A DNA stretch of 64,000 bases from Yamagishiella unicocca (GCA_003116995.1 BDSL01000053.1:434001-498000); one strand, 5' to 3'. Positions 35,201 to 47,706 are shown, counted from the first letter of the stretch. Numbers and translations are program-made. The notes: generated by a model not told the origin, from the sequence alone.

Positions 35201-38200
35201 GGTCAGGTTGGGTTTTTCCGGGCGGTGCCCCCTCCACTCACCGAACAGCTCCAGCAGCTTGCGCACTGTGGGGTTGGTCGCCGCGCCCTCCGTGACCTCC
35301 GAAAAGTCCACAAACGTCTTGGTGGTGCGGCCCGGGGGGTTCACCAGGGTGCGCAGGGTGTGCAGCACCGCCTGGGGGGGGAGAGGGGCTGGGAGGTCGG
35401 GTGCGGCCCTTCCCAGTCCGCCATCGCCTCCCGGGCCCCCAACACGCCCCCCACTGGAGCTCCGCGGCTTCTTCGCCGTAACCGGACACATACACGTACA
35501 CACACACATACACACTTCCCGACCCCCGCCGCACCTGCAGCGGGCTAATGAGCCGCGGCGCCTCCCCTGGAGCGCCCTCCTGCGCCCCGGGCAGACTGTC
35601 CAGCCGCACCGACTCCCGCAGCCAGCGGCTGGGGGGCAGCCCCGGACCCAGGTAGCGACCCACCAGCTCGTCCACGTAGCGCTGGGGGTGGCATGTACGG
35701 CAGGGCAATTGTACGACATTGGGGACGACAGGCGGGGGTACGCGTTACGAGTGGCTGTGAGGGGGCGGCGGGGAGGGAGACGAACGGCAGGGCGGGGGGC
35801 ACGCATGGAGGGCGGGAAGGGCACGGTGTATGCCACACACAACCCCAAGTTCTGTCTCGCCATCCCGCCGCGGTGCCCGCCGTTTTCGTAGTTTCCGCCC
35901 CCCGCTTCCTATGTCGTGTAACCGGGTCTTCTCGCCAACCTCCCCGCCCGCAGCCGCGCTGTCGCGACCCCCTGCACTCGCTTGTGCTGCTGCTGCCCCC
36001 ACCTGAATCAGCACGTACACGATCTGCGCGCGCTGCATGTCGCCGCCGCACAGCACCAGCCGCCGCAGGGTGTACAGGTTGCGCCGGTACTCCTCCATCA
36101 CGGCGTCGTACTTTTTGGTCTAGGGGGGGGGAACGAGGCGGGCAGCGCGCGTGTGTGGGGGGGTCACGGCGAACGTGTCAAAACACACACACGATGGGTC
36201 AAAACGCAACACCCCCGAGCAGCCCGTACTTCCTCAATACAGCCAAGGAGGGAGAAGCAACCTGCTGGTGGCTCCCCCCTCCCACGTGGCCGCGACTCCC
36301 CCCCTGCCGAGGGTGCCGACCACCCCGCTTCCCCTCCGCCAGCGTCCGGGGCCGGCCCGCCCCTCCCCCTCCCCCCGCACCTCCAGCCGCATGTTCTGGA
36401 ACATGGACTCCTGCCACCGGACGATGTAGTTGACGAAGTAGTCCACGGGGCCTCCCTCCAGGTAGTCAGGGCCGGTCTGGGGGGAGGAGGCGGCGGGGGC
36501 GGGGGGCGGGGCCGTTGGTGGATGACGGTTGGCGGTTTCCAGCACGGGGGTAGCAGATGCTAAGCGACCATTGCGATGTGTTGGGGGCGGGTGGGTGGGC
36601 CCCCCCCGTGGCACCGCTCCCTCCCCCTTGGCCTCCTCCCCCCCACCTGCAGCTGGTTGCCCAGCTGTGCAAGCATGGCCGACACCTTGTCCATACCGAA
36701 CACCACCATCAGCGGGTCCACGCAGTCCAGCAGCATCATGCTCTCGCCAGGGTCGCCCTGGGGGTGGGGGGAGAGAGGGGGGGTTGGGAGAGAGAGGGGG
36801 CGGAGAGGAGCGTGGGGAAGAGGGCGTTGGGGAGAGGGGGTTTGGGGGGTGCGAGGGAAACCCGTGTACACGTAAAAACAACCTTTCATGGCAGACGTTG
36901 GGGGGTGCATGCTGGCGAACTGGGGTGGGGAAACGAAAACCGGGAAGTCGAGGGGGGTGGGGAGAGGGCGGCAGTCAGCAGTCAGTCAGAAAGGTCTGGG
37001 GGACGCCGGGGGAGGGTGCGCGGGGGCCGCAGGGTGCCGTACCTCCCCTCCACCGCCGTACTTCCCCCCCGCCGCCGTCCAGCCCCTCCGCAGCGCGTCA
37101 CTGTCCGCACCACATCGCTTGGGGCTGGGGGCAGCCCGGGGGGTCCGACTGGACTAGACGCCCGGCCCCCACCACCCACCACCCACCACCCACCACCCAC
37201 CACCCACCACCCACCACCCACCACCCACCACCCACCACCCACTCCCCGCCCAGCAGGCCCCGCACCCACCCCCACTTGTATCCTCACCCCAGTGCTCCAG
37301 CATGTATCTTAAAACGTGTGCTCTAAACGGCTTTTTCTCGCATCCACGGGTCTTCCTCGACACCCCCACCCCAGCAGGCCCCGCGCCCACACACACTCCC
37401 CCCCAGTCGTGTTACCGGCTCTTTCATTGTAGCCCCCGGGCCCCACCTGGCGCCCCGCCCTGCCCCGCAGCTGCAGCTCGATGCGCGGCGACTCGTTGAG
37501 CGATGTGCCAATCACCAGCAGCCCGCCGGCGGACCTGACCTCCTCCCGGTAGCGGGCACACTCCTGAGGCATGGGGTGTGGGTGGAGGGTTCGAGGGAAA
37601 CCCGTGGATGTCCGAAAAAACGTTTAATCCCTCCCGTGGGTGGGTGGAGGGGGGGGAGCACGTGGGTGGAGGGGAGCACGTGGGTGGGTGGAGGGGGGGA
37701 GCACGTGGGTGGAGGAGGGGAGCACGTGGGTGGAGGGGGGGAGGCGACACAGGAATTGGGGACTGAGGACCGGGGACGGGCTTGCGAGCGGCGCTGGTGA
37801 TGGAAGGGGAGGAAAACCGGTGGTGCGGAGGCACGGAGCACGCGCTGGGGGGCCCTTTTGTGGTGCTCGTCCAGCCGTACTGTCGTACGCACTGCCGCAC
37901 CTGGTCGAACCACAGCCACAGGTGCAGCGCCGCTCGCAGCGCCCAGACCTGAGGGTCAGGCGGGGGGGGGGAGCGCGGGGGGGGGAGCGCGGGGGGGGGG
38001 AAGGGACGAGCGGGTTAGCAGCTGGGGGTGCAACCCCGCAGCTGCTGGGTGCAGGGCAGCTGGAGTTCCCCCTCCCCCACCATACACACTAGGCTCGCCC
38101 CACCGCACTCCATTGCCCGGTCCCAAGCCCCAATCCAAGCCCCAATCCAAACCCAAGTCCAAACCCAAACCCAAATCCAAACCCAAACCCAAACCCAAAT

Positions 38201-41200
38201 CCAAACCCAAATCCAAACCCAAGCCCAGACCCAAATTCAAACCCTCACCCCCACCTGCGCGATGGGCTCCTCTCCATCTTCATCATCGGCCCCCGCCCCC
38301 GCCACCGCCGCAGCCACCGTCGTATCGTCATCGTCCGTGAAGCTGCCGCCCAGCCCGCCGGGGAGGCCCCGCCCGGACGCCGCCGCGGACGCCGCCGCCG
38401 CCACCGCCACCGCCACCGCCTGCTGCTTGTCCTGCAGCTGCCTCTCCCGATCCGCCAGCACTGAGGTGATGATGGGCGCTACACACAGCGTGTAGTTCAG
38501 CCGCTCCAGGCCCCCCGCGTGGTCTCGGTAGGTGCGGCGGAGGGCGCCACGAACCTGACCCGGGGGGGGGGGTGAGGGGGGGGGGGGATAGCCGACACAT
38601 ACACATACACACACATTCACGCGTCGTTTACGGTTTTCCTTGCAACCCCCTGTCCCCCCCCCTACGCACCTTCCTTCGAAGTACCTCCGCCCTGTCCATG
38701 ACCCACGCCACGAGCTCCGCCGTCTGGCTGTAGCTGATGCCCGCCGCCGCGGCTCCCCCCCCGCCCCCCATCTCATCCATGCTTCCCGCCAAGGAGCCAG
38801 CCAGACTCGCCCCCAGGCTGCTCATACTGGCCTCCAGGGACAGGGCCGAGGAGGCCCGGGCCGCCTCCTCGGGCGTGGGCGCCTTGGCTGCGAAGGAGAT
38901 GAGGATGGCGGTCGAGAGCACCTCGTGCAGCGGCCGGGGCAGGCCAGCGTGGGGCGCCTCGGGGGTGCAGAAGGGAATCCTAGGGGGACGCGTGGGGGAG
39001 GGAGATGCAAGGAGAACCCGTGGACGATGGAAAACCGTGGGAGGGGGAGGCAGGGAGGGGGAGGGGGAGGGGGAAGGGGGGAGGGGAAAACCCGTGTACG
39101 AAGAAAGGAGGGGGCGGAGGGGGAAGGGCGCGGCGTTGGGTCGCGGGCGGGGGCCGGGTAGGCAGCCCGCGGGGGATGCAGGCAACCGCTGGCGGACAGT
39201 CACGGGGAATCCCGCGGGCTGCCCCTCCCTGGAGCCCCCGGGGGACAAAACCCGACCTACCGGGTCAGCGCTACGAAATCATCCGTGTCGTACGGATCCA
39301 GCTGCGACAGCGGCAGCGTGGGCAACGTCTCGCGTTCGTCCCCTGCGGGTTCGTCGGGGCGGGCGGGGGGGAGGGGGTGTGGCAGGGCCGGAGGGAAACG
39401 TTTGTTCCAGTGGCGAGTGCTCAGAGCGGGCGGCGGCAGGAAGAGGTTGAGCTGGTGGGCGGGCAGGGGCAGCGGGACCCCGCCCCGACCTCACGTTTGA
39501 GCAGTCGTCGGTACACGAGCCTCATGAGCGCCAGCTTGGTGAGGCCCTCCGGGTTGCCCCCGAGGATGATGTCGGTGCCCCGACCAGCCATGTTGGTGGC
39601 GATGGTGACGGCACCCGGCAGGCCGGCCTGGGGTGTGTGGGGTGGCGGAACAGGGGCGGACGGCGGAGAGCAAACCGGTGAACTGACAACGAAGAAAGGG
39701 ACGAGGGAGGGCAGAGGAGCAAGGGACGGGAGGGAGGACTGCCCGGCGGGGACCCATCTCCTTTTCCGTCCGCACCTGCCGCCCCACCCTCACCCCACTC
39801 CCTCCCCAGCCCCACCTGCAGCCCCACCTGCAGCCCCACTTTCCCCCCAGCCCCACCTGCAACCCCACCCTCCCCCCAACCCCACCTGCGCGATGACCTG
39901 CGCCTCCAGCCGCACCAGCTCCGGCTTGGCGTTGAGGAGGGTGACGCGCGGCTTGGGACCGCTGCCGCCGCCGCCGCCGCGTGCCGCCGCCGCCGCCGCC
40001 CTGCGCGCCGCCGCCGCCGTGATGTTCTGGTAGACGGTGTGGTTGAGGTAGTTGAGCACCAGCTCGCTCTCTTGCACGCTGGTGGTGCCGATGAGGACGG
40101 GTCTGGGGGGGAGTTACAGAACAGGAAAAAACCGGTTAGGCGACATGAGAACGTGGAAATGTAGCTAGGGCCTAGGCTTCGGACACCTGGACCGATGAGG
40201 ACGGGTCTGTGGGGTTCGAGGGAGACCCGTGGATGCCCGAAAAAAACCGTTTAAAACAGAAGTTTTGAGATGCATGCTGGAGAACTGGGTTGGGGGGGGG
40301 GGGTTACAGATCAGAAGAAAAACCCGGTTACGCGACATGGGAACGTGGGAAGCATAGTGGGTGCATAGGCTTCGGACACCTGGACGCGCGCGCATGCTGG
40401 AGGGGGGGCGGGAGAGGGACTTGGGGGACGAAAGGCGGTGACACAACGAGCCAGCCTTAGCGCTAGGATGTCAGCGATCACGCTGTCTATCAGCTAGAGT
40501 GGCAATGCGGGCTAATATCTGTAGGACTCCCGCCCCCCCCCCCTGGAGACCGCAACCCACCACCACCTCTCCCCCCTCCCCCCTCCGCGGCCCCCTCCCA
40601 TATCCCTCCCCCCGCCACAAACTAGGTGTCCGCCGACCATGCGCCAACTATCCTGTTCTCTTCGCGTCACCGGTTTTCATGCCCCCCACCCCCCACCCCG
40701 CCCCCCGCACCTCTGCTGCTCCGCCGCCAGCGTCACCTCGTTCGCCAGGGCGTGCATCTTGAGGGCCTTATCGTAGAAGAGGCGCGGCGAGTGGTCCGTA
40801 CGGCGGGAGGGCCGGTTGGTGGGGACGGGGACGACCTTGATGCCGTACAGCTCGAACAGCTCAGCGGCTGCGGGCTGGGCGGTGCCCTGCGGCACGAGAC
40901 GAGGAGCGGAGATCAGATGCCGTGAACGGGAAAGGTGTGGGGGAAACGAGGAGCACAGGAGCAGGGGAGGGAGTTACGGCCCGCCGTACTGTCGTACTGT
41001 CGTACCGTCATTCCGGACAGCCATTCGTACTGCCGGAAGAACAGCTGGAAGGTGATGGTGGCGGTGACCAGGTTCTCCGCCTGCACGGGGAGGCCCTCCT
41101 TGGCCTCGACAGCCTGAGCGGGAGGAACCCCGGGAGACGGCGGGGGGACCCAGGGGTGGGTGAGTGAGTACGTGGCGTGGTGGCGCAGCCAGACAGCACC

Positions 41201-44200
41201 GCGGGCGGCACAGCAGGCGCCGCTGTACCGGTGAAAGCGCTGGCGGCACCCGCCTCCTCGGAGACCAGCCCCACGCCCCCATTACCCCCATTATTCCCAT
41301 GCCCCGCCTCTTAGATCAGCACGTTCTGCAACGAGCTCCCAAACCACCTGTCGGGGCCTCCGCTGTCGGTTCACGGTTTTCCTGCCCCTCCCCACCGTCG
41401 CCCCTACCTGGTGTATGCCCCCCCGCCACCTACCCCCGCCCGCCCCCACCTGGTGCATGCCCCCCCGCCACCTCCCCCCGCCCGCCCCCACCTGGTGTAT
41501 GCCCCCCTGCCACCGGGTCTTGGAGCGCAGGCGGCCAGTGGAGGGGTCCACGATCACCGCCTCGTTGTCCCGCAGGATGTAGTCCTTGCCGTTGACGTAC
41601 AGCTCATACGCCTGAGGGGTTGGGGCCAGGGGTACGGCAGCTTGGTACGACGCAGCGGCTGCGGTGCCGTGTGGCTGCCCTCCACCGCGTTTCTACCCGC
41701 CTTTCCACCCGCCTTTCTACCCGCCTTTCTACCCGCCTTTCCACCCGCCTTTCCACCCGCCATTCTACCCGCCTTTCCACCCGCCATTCTACCCGCCTTT
41801 CCACCCGCCTTTCCACCCGCCATTCTACCCGCCTTTCTACCCGCCTTTCCACCCGCCATTCTACCCGCCTTTCCACCCGCCATTCTACCCGCCTTTCCAC
41901 CCGCCTTTCCACCCGCCATTCTACCCGCCTTTCTACCCGCCTTTCCACCCGCCTTTCCACCCGCCATTCTACCCGCCTTTCTACCCGCCTTTCCACCCGC
42001 CATTCTACCCGCCTTTCTACCCGCCTTTCCACCCGCCTTTCTACCCGCCTTTCTACCCGCCTTTCCACCCGCCATTCTACCCGCCTTCCCATCCCCCCTC
42101 CCCCGCCTTTCTACCCCCCTCCCCCCCGCCACCCCACCGTGAGCGATGTGACCGCCAGGCGCCCCCAGGGTATCTCCTCCTCCCACAAGCTGTGAACGCC
42201 CGGGTAGGGGTCACTGAACTGGGCGCCCTCGTCCACTGCGGCCGGCAGCCAGGAGGGCGGGAGGGGCGGGAGGGCAGGAGGGGGCGGTCAGGAGGGCAGG
42301 AGGGCAGAAGACGGGGGGAACGGGGACAAGGGAAGAGCAGGCTGGGCAGGAGGGCAGGAGAGTGGGGGCAGTGAAGGGTCGGTGGGGGCGAGTTGCGGGA
42401 GGAGGCAGCGAAGTAAACGACCCGACCCGCCGCGTTGGCTGGGTGTGTTTTGATGGCGGCACCCCCCGCACACCGCCCCCGTCTGCCCCCCACCAACGCA
42501 GCCCTCCCACACCACTTACATAGGTAGAGGAAGATCAGGTGGGTGCCGGTCTGGGTGTACGACAGCGTACGACTCTTCTCGTCCACCGTATAATACCTGT
42601 CGTGCAAACGGGTTGATACGGACCCGCGGGTCGGTTGGGTCAGTGGGCCGAGGCGGCTGGTTCCGTCGCAACAGGGGCGGTGGTGGGTAGGCTGGGGCGG
42701 TGCCGGTGTGTGTCTGCTCTCACCTGGACTTGACGCCCTTCTCCATGCGCTGCTGCTCCTGATCAGATAGCATGCCCGACCGCACCGCCGCGATGGCGGC
42801 AGAGATCTCCGACTGCACCTGCGTCCAGAGCCGCCGGACAGCCTGGCGGGGAAGGACGGGGCGATGGAGGGGGGCAGGCCAGCAGTTGCCCCAGGGTTCT
42901 GCACGAACCGGGAACAATGAAACCGCCCCTCGGGGCTGCCTTCCACCCTCCCCCTGCCCGGTCACACCCAACTCGCCAGTTAGTTATCCCAGCTCCCACC
43001 CGTCCGCCCCACCTCCCACCCCCGCCCCGCCCATCCCACTCTCCCCCGCCACCTTCCCCCCCACACCCGTCCCCTGTAAAACCCCTCCCGCCACCCCCCG
43101 CCACCCACCCTGTCCACCAGCTGCACCACCCTCGTGTCGCACGAGCCCCTCCCCGAGATAATCATCGGGTTGCGGCTCTCATCGATGAGGATGGAGTCCA
43201 CCTCGTCCACGATGGCGAAATGGAAGCGGTCGTCACGAAGCGTCTGCGGGAGCGGGGGGGGCGGCGGGAGGCACCGGGCGCGGAGGTTGTTGGGGGCGTG
43301 GTTGGCGACCTCTGTGCGCCCCATAGCCCGAGGATGGATCGACGGAAGGCTGTTGACGGACGGAAGGTGGCCGTGACCGTGATCGTGAACGTGATCGTGA
43401 TCTGTCTGTCTGGCTGGTCCATCTTCCATGAAGCGCAGCCTCGCCCCTACCAAACCCCAACGGACCCCTCCCCGCCTCCCACACCAAACCCCTCCCGCCC
43501 CCTCCGCTTCCCTCCTGCAGCCCCCCCCCCAGGTTTCCCGCGAACCCCCCCCACCAGGTTCTGCGCACGGGTTTCCCTCGCCACCCACCAGGTCCAGCGG
43601 GCTGAGCGCCGTATTGTCTTTGAGGTAGGAGAAGCCCAGCTCCTGCCCCGTCACGTAAGTCACGTCGGCGGCGAAGGCGGCCCGGGCGGCGATCACACTG
43701 CTGGAGGACTGTACGGCGGCGCAGGTAAGGCCCAGGAAGCGATACACCTTGCCCATCCTGAGAGCGGGTGGGGGGTGGTGGTGGAGGGGGGGTGGAGGGG
43801 TCATCCCGGAACTGGACTTCTGGGCGTCGCGTTGCCGTGTGTTTGGAGGGCAGGCGAGTGTGTCCGTACAGCAAATCAGGCAAGTGGGCTGTTGTGACAT
43901 TGGGGGGTTTGAGAGGAAGGCCGTGGTGTGACACTAAACATTGAAACCGATCGGTAACTTTGTTAGGATCGGTACACTGACCGGTACACTTGTTAGGAGG
44001 GGGGTTTTGGAGGGAGGGAGGCACAGAACGTGTAATCCCGCGTGTTTTACCCAACCCAACCCACCACGCCGCGTCGCGCGCCGCCAGGTAGTCGTTGACT
44101 GTTACCACGTGCACGCCGCGCCCCGTGAGTGCGCCCAGGTATCCGGGCAGTGTGGCCACCAGCGTCTTGCCCTCGCCCGTCTGCATCTCCGCCACCTGCC

Positions 44201-47200
44201 CCTCAGCCAGCACCATGCCGCCCACCTGGGAGGGGAGGGAGGGAGGGGTGGCGTGGGTCGGGTGAGTGTCGGGTTATTAAGATCGGATTGACGGGGGATA
44301 CGAGGAAGACCCGTGGATGCGAGACCCGTGGATTGGCGGGGAGGGGGTGTGAGCCGTGGAAATGGGTCAGGAAGGGGCGGGTACAGGTACCCCAGTACCC
44401 CGCCTTCCCAAACACCCCCACGCGCGGCACGTTCCCGGCCCCGGCCTTCCCGCACCCACCAGCTGCACACCTCCCTGCCCCCCACAAGCCCTCCGGCCCC
44501 CCACAAGCCCTCCGGCCCCCCACAAGCCCTCCGGCCCCCCACAAGCCCTCCGGCCCCCCACAAGCCCTCCGGCCCACCACAAGCCCTCCGCCCCACCACA
44601 AGCCCTCCGGCCCACCACCCACCAGCTGGCAGTCGTAGTGCCTCATGCCCAGCACCCTCCGTGACGCCTCCCGCACCACCGCGAATGCCTCCACGCGGAG
44701 GGACTGCAGCGGCACGCCCGCAGCCAGCAGCTTGCGGAACTCGGCTGGGGCCGCCGGGGGGGAAAGGGGCTCGTCAGGGTCGACCGGGCCAGGCGGGTGA
44801 TAGGAACCCACCCCACCCAACACACCCACACATCCACACACCCGCCGCCCCCACCCACACAACCACAAAACACAAATAAACATCAATCCCGCTGATCTCG
44901 CCGATCTCGTCGGCCACTGCCGCCATCGCTGCAGCCCGGCACTGTCAGCCCTCCCCCAGCTACCCAGCTACCCACCCTCCTCAGCTCCCCAACATGTATC
45001 CGGCCCCCCCTGGACCCGCACCCCCACTTCCCCCCGCCGCGCTCTCCCTCCCGCCTACCCACCCGTCTTCCCCCGCAGCTCTCCCTCCCGCCTACCCACC
45101 CGTCTTCCCCCTCAGCTGTGCGTTGTTGAGCGCCCGCATGGCTGGCTCCAGGTTGTTGATGGAGATGACGTCGGAGTAGTACCTGGCATCAAGGGGGAAA
45201 ATCACATCCGCGAATCCACGGCCGATAACCCAAGGGCGACGAAGATGGAGGTCCAAGAGGGCAGCGGGGGTGTGGGTCGACAGAGGTGAGTGGGGACCGA
45301 TGGGGGGGAGTTGCATAAAAGAACCGCTTACTCGACAAGGTTAGCGTAGCTGGTGTAAAGGCTTCGGACACCTGGCCGCGCGCGCATGCTATTGGACTTG
45401 GGTTGGCCACCGATGGGTGACGAGGGGCCGGCAGCACGTGCCAGCAGCGGGGGCCGGCAGCACGTGCCAGCAGCGGAGGGCGCCACTGGCCGCCTCCGGC
45501 CCACCACGAGAGGGAGAAGGGCCCCCTATCGGTCTTTCCCCTGCACCGCCCAACCGCCTAACGCCCTCGGGTAGCCCCAACCGCTGCCGAGCTCCAGGGG
45601 GGCCATGAGAGGAAGCCCCGGAGGTGTCCAGGCCGGGGGACCGGCCTTCCCTCCCCACACAGCACACCCCTCTCCTTCCCACGGAGCAACAGCCGCTGTC
45701 CTCCAAGGTGCGGGAGGAGGCCCCCTGCCACCCCACCCGGCCCCACCGCTGCAGGACTCGTTTCCGCCCCAGCGGCGCCTTGGACATCTGGTCGTGCCAG
45801 TGAGCCGGCAGCGCCGCCGCCTCCCCTGGAGCATCCGCCACTGCCGTCGCCGCGGCGCCTGCCGCGACGCCGCCGGCGATGGCCGAGTGGGCCACTGAGC
45901 GGCCCGTGCTGGGGAGCTGGCAGGGCGCCGAGGCTGAGGAGTGGCGGCGAGCAGCGCCGGGCAGCAGCGGCCAGCCGCAGGACGCGGGCCCCGCAGCAGC
46001 AGCAGTAGCAGCAGCAGCTGCTGCTGCTACTGCCGACCGCTGTTGCTGCTGCTGGTCCGGCCGCCCTGGATGGAGCTGTAGCCGCAGCGGCGGTAGCCGC
46101 TGCGATGGCGGGGGCGGCAGTAGCACCGGGCAGGGGTCCTGCTTGGGCGGAGGGTGTGTGTGGGGACAGCGGGGCCCGGCTGGTGAGAGGGGCCGGGGGG
46201 GGGACCAGGTCCGAGCAGAGGGTACGGCCGCGCACGTGGGTCCTATGTATGTGGCCAAGCGCTGGTGAGCGGGAGTAGGGTGGTGCCTTCTCCCTCCCGC
46301 CCGCCTGCTGGTCGTCCGCCCGCCTGCTGGTCGCTCATCGGTGGCCGCCGATACACCTCCCAGCCCACACCTCCGTCGCTTCACGTCCGCCTCCCTTCCG
46401 CGCCCCACCACGTGCTGGCAGGGCTCTAGTAGAGGCTCCAGTAAAGGACCAGCACACCACTCCAGGGACCAGCACACCACTCCAGGGGCCAGCACACCAC
46501 TCCAGGGACCAGCACACCGCCCCAGGGACCAGCACACCACTCCAGGGGCCAGCACACCACTCCAGGGACCATCACACCACTCCAGGGGCCAGCACACCAC
46601 TCCAGGGACCAGCACACCACTCCAGGGACCAGCACACCGCCCCAGGGGCCAGCACACCACTCCAGGGACCAGCACACCGCCCCAGGGACCAGCACACCGC
46701 CCCAGGGACCAGCACACCACTCCAGGGACCAGCACACCACTCCAGGGACCAGCACACCGCCCCAGGGACCAGCACACCACTCCAGGGACCAGCACACCGC
46801 CCCAGGGACCAGCACACCACTCCAGGGACCAGCACACCGCCCCAGGGACCAGCACACCGCCCCAGGGACCAGCACACCGCCCCAGGGACCAGCACACCAC
46901 TCCAGGGGCCAGCACACCACTCCAGGGACCAGCACACCACTCCAGGGACCAGCACACCGCCCCAGGGACCAGCACACCGCCCCAGGGACCAGCACACCGC
47001 CCCAGGGACCAGCACACCACTCCAGGGACCAGCACACCACTCCAGGGACCAGCACACCACTCCAGGGACCAGCACACCACTCCAGGGACCAGCACACCAC
47101 TCCAGGGACCAGCACACCACTCCAGGGACCACCACTATCGTCCAGCTCAGTGAGCAGGGGGCAGTGGCTCCCGCCCCGCAGCGATTGAGCGCTGGCACCG

Positions 47201-47706
47201 CCTTCCAAGCACGGCAAATAAAGTGACGGGGAAGGCCACAAACATGCCCAAGCGAGCAGCCAAGCGTGTGGGGGGCCAAGCGCCGAACGGACAGTCGGCG
47301 GTTAACCGGCCGCCTAGGCCGGGGATGTCGGGCCCCCAGCCGGTGCCCGACCCTGGCCGCTGCTCGACCCTGGCCGCTGCTGGGTCATCCTCAACGTGCG
47401 CCCGTCACCACCTGACGCCCTCAGCCTCAGGTGAGTACTGGGGCGCCAACGGCGACCGAGCTCAAAATGCGAGTTTTTGATGGATTCGCCTCGCAGCATC
47501 TGTCATCCCCTGGTGCCGCGACGCACCTGGCGGCCAGCTTGAGCACTGACATCTCCACGTAAGCGTAGCCGTGCTCCTTGTGGCTGCCTCGCCGGGGCCC
47601 CGGCTGCGTGTGTCAGCGCTGAAGCAGGCGGCGCGACGCTGGCAGGCACAAGCCCCCCTTTTCGCAGTCCGCCGCAATCAGTGCGGAAGCTAATATCTCG
47701 CATCAT
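32208..47706 (-). CDS. SECA2: Chloroplast protein translocase ATPase SecA2
   Basis: SecA is the ATP-driven motor that pushes preproteins through a SecY channel; SecA2 serves the plastid inner envelope. Exons: 47706-47527, 46138-45747, 45182-45100, 44744-44623, 44225-44065, 43757-43589, 43243-43109, 42842-42724, 42596-42520, 42235-42138, 41611-41492, 41113-41006, 40886-40711, 40102-39886, 39627-39495, 39342-39261, 38979-38670, 38554-38255, 37948-37901, 37563-37447, 36757-36647, 36476-36381, 36119-36003, 35681-35535, 35371-35242, 35126-35041, 34680-34648, 34392-34099, 33663-33535, 33168-32987, 32613-32208; phases agree, about 1,625 aa. Motifs: Walker A TGEGKT (275-280), [13 protein letters not shown], Walker [11 protein letters not shown] (381-390), [21 protein letters not shown] and [24 protein letters not shown] and AVNIRS match plant SECA2 better than SECA1. 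The N-terminus is transit-peptide-like. Exon 1 is inferred from its ATG, phase and perfect donor, so less certain. Longer than plant SECA2 through low-complexity inserts and a Gly/Ala tail. Confidence 0.9.
37167..37243. repeat. 7-bp tandem repeat (CCCACCA)
   Basis: About 11 perfect units in a SECA2 intron. Confidence 0.85.
37283..37372 (+). repeat. Family I, copy in SECA2 intron, opposite orientation
   Basis: Same block order as the copy at 40206-40292, on the plus strand, so antisense to the host gene. Confidence 0.7.
38118..38240. repeat. Degenerate 6-bp repeat (CCAAAC/CCAAAT)
   Basis: A run of CCCAAA-like hexamers in a SECA2 intron just downstream of exon 18. It only loosely resembles telomere repeats and lies inside a gene. 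Confidence 0.75.
40108..40195 (+). repeat. Dispersed intron repeat family II, copy 1
   Basis: Shares CCGGTTA(G/C)GCGACATG and CTAGGCTTCGGACACCTGG-type blocks with copies at 40306-40400 and 45310-45390, all in SECA2 introns. Confidence 0.65.
40206..40292 (-). repeat. Dispersed intron repeat family I, copy in SECA2
   Basis: Minus-strand order: AGTTCTCCAGCATGCATCTC, then AAACGGTTTTTTTCGGGCAT, then CCACGGGTCT and CTCGAACCCC. The same order occurs at 37283-37372, 51421-51505, 59133-59218 and 60410-60500. Confidence 0.75.
40304..40402 (+). repeat. Family II, copy 2
   Basis: CCGGTTACGCGACATGGGAA, then GCATAGGCTTCGGACACCTG and GCGCGCGCATGCT. Confidence 0.65.
41406..41500. repeat. 42-bp repeat, triplicating the exon 11 5' splice site of SECA2
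   Basis: On the minus strand the exon 11 end (GGCATACACCAG, then GTGGGG) is repeated with donors after 41492, 41450 and 41408. The period is exactly 42 bp, so the extra donors are in frame and would add 14 or 28 codons. Confidence 0.8.
41691..42083. repeat. 12-bp minisatellite, over 30 units, in SECA2 intron 10
   Basis: Units TTTC(C/T)ACCCGCC with regular CATTCTACCCGCC variants fill most of the intron between exons at 42235-42138 and 41611-41492. The long ORFs over it on both strands are artefacts of the period being a multiple of three. Confidence 0.9.
44480..44615. repeat. 19-bp tandem repeat beside the SECA2 exon 4 donor
   Basis: CCCCACAAGCCCTCCGGCC units, about seven, begin within about 10 bp of the 5' splice site at 44622; the first units merge with the donor-flanking GTGGGTGGTGGGCC. 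Confidence 0.85.
45310..45392 (+). repeat. Family II, copy 3
   Basis: CCGCTTACTCGACAAGG, then AAGGCTTCGGACACCTGG and GCGCGCGCATGCT, in SECA2 intron 2. Confidence 0.65.
46441..47140. repeat. 20-bp minisatellite, about 35 units, in SECA2 intron 1
   Basis: CCAGCACACCACTCCAGGGA units with a second version CCAGCACACCGCCCCAGGGA interspersed. Three units make 60 bp, so all three minus-strand frames and one plus-strand frame stay open; these ORFs are not taken as genes. Confidence 0.9.

Noticed and set aside
38118..38240. Telomere-like CCCAAA repeats
   Set aside because: Inside a SECA2 intron, degenerate, and not the TTTTAGGG type expected in Chlamydomonas relatives.
41554..42374. Large Pro/Phe and Lys/Gly/Arg repeat ORFs on both strands
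   Set aside because: Artefacts of a 12-bp minisatellite in SECA2 intron 10.
44880..44945. Coding-looking minus stretch reading [11 protein letters not shown] in SECA2 intron 3
   Set aside because: The flanking exons join perfectly as QLRGKTAEFRKLL, the family sequence, leaving no place for an extra exon. The stretch is also internally repetitive.
45389..47279. Long minus-strand ORFs (up to 568 codons) over 46.4-47.1 kb
   Set aside because: They exist because a 20-bp tandem array lacks stops in several frames. Only the part at 46138-45747 joins in phase to SECA2.
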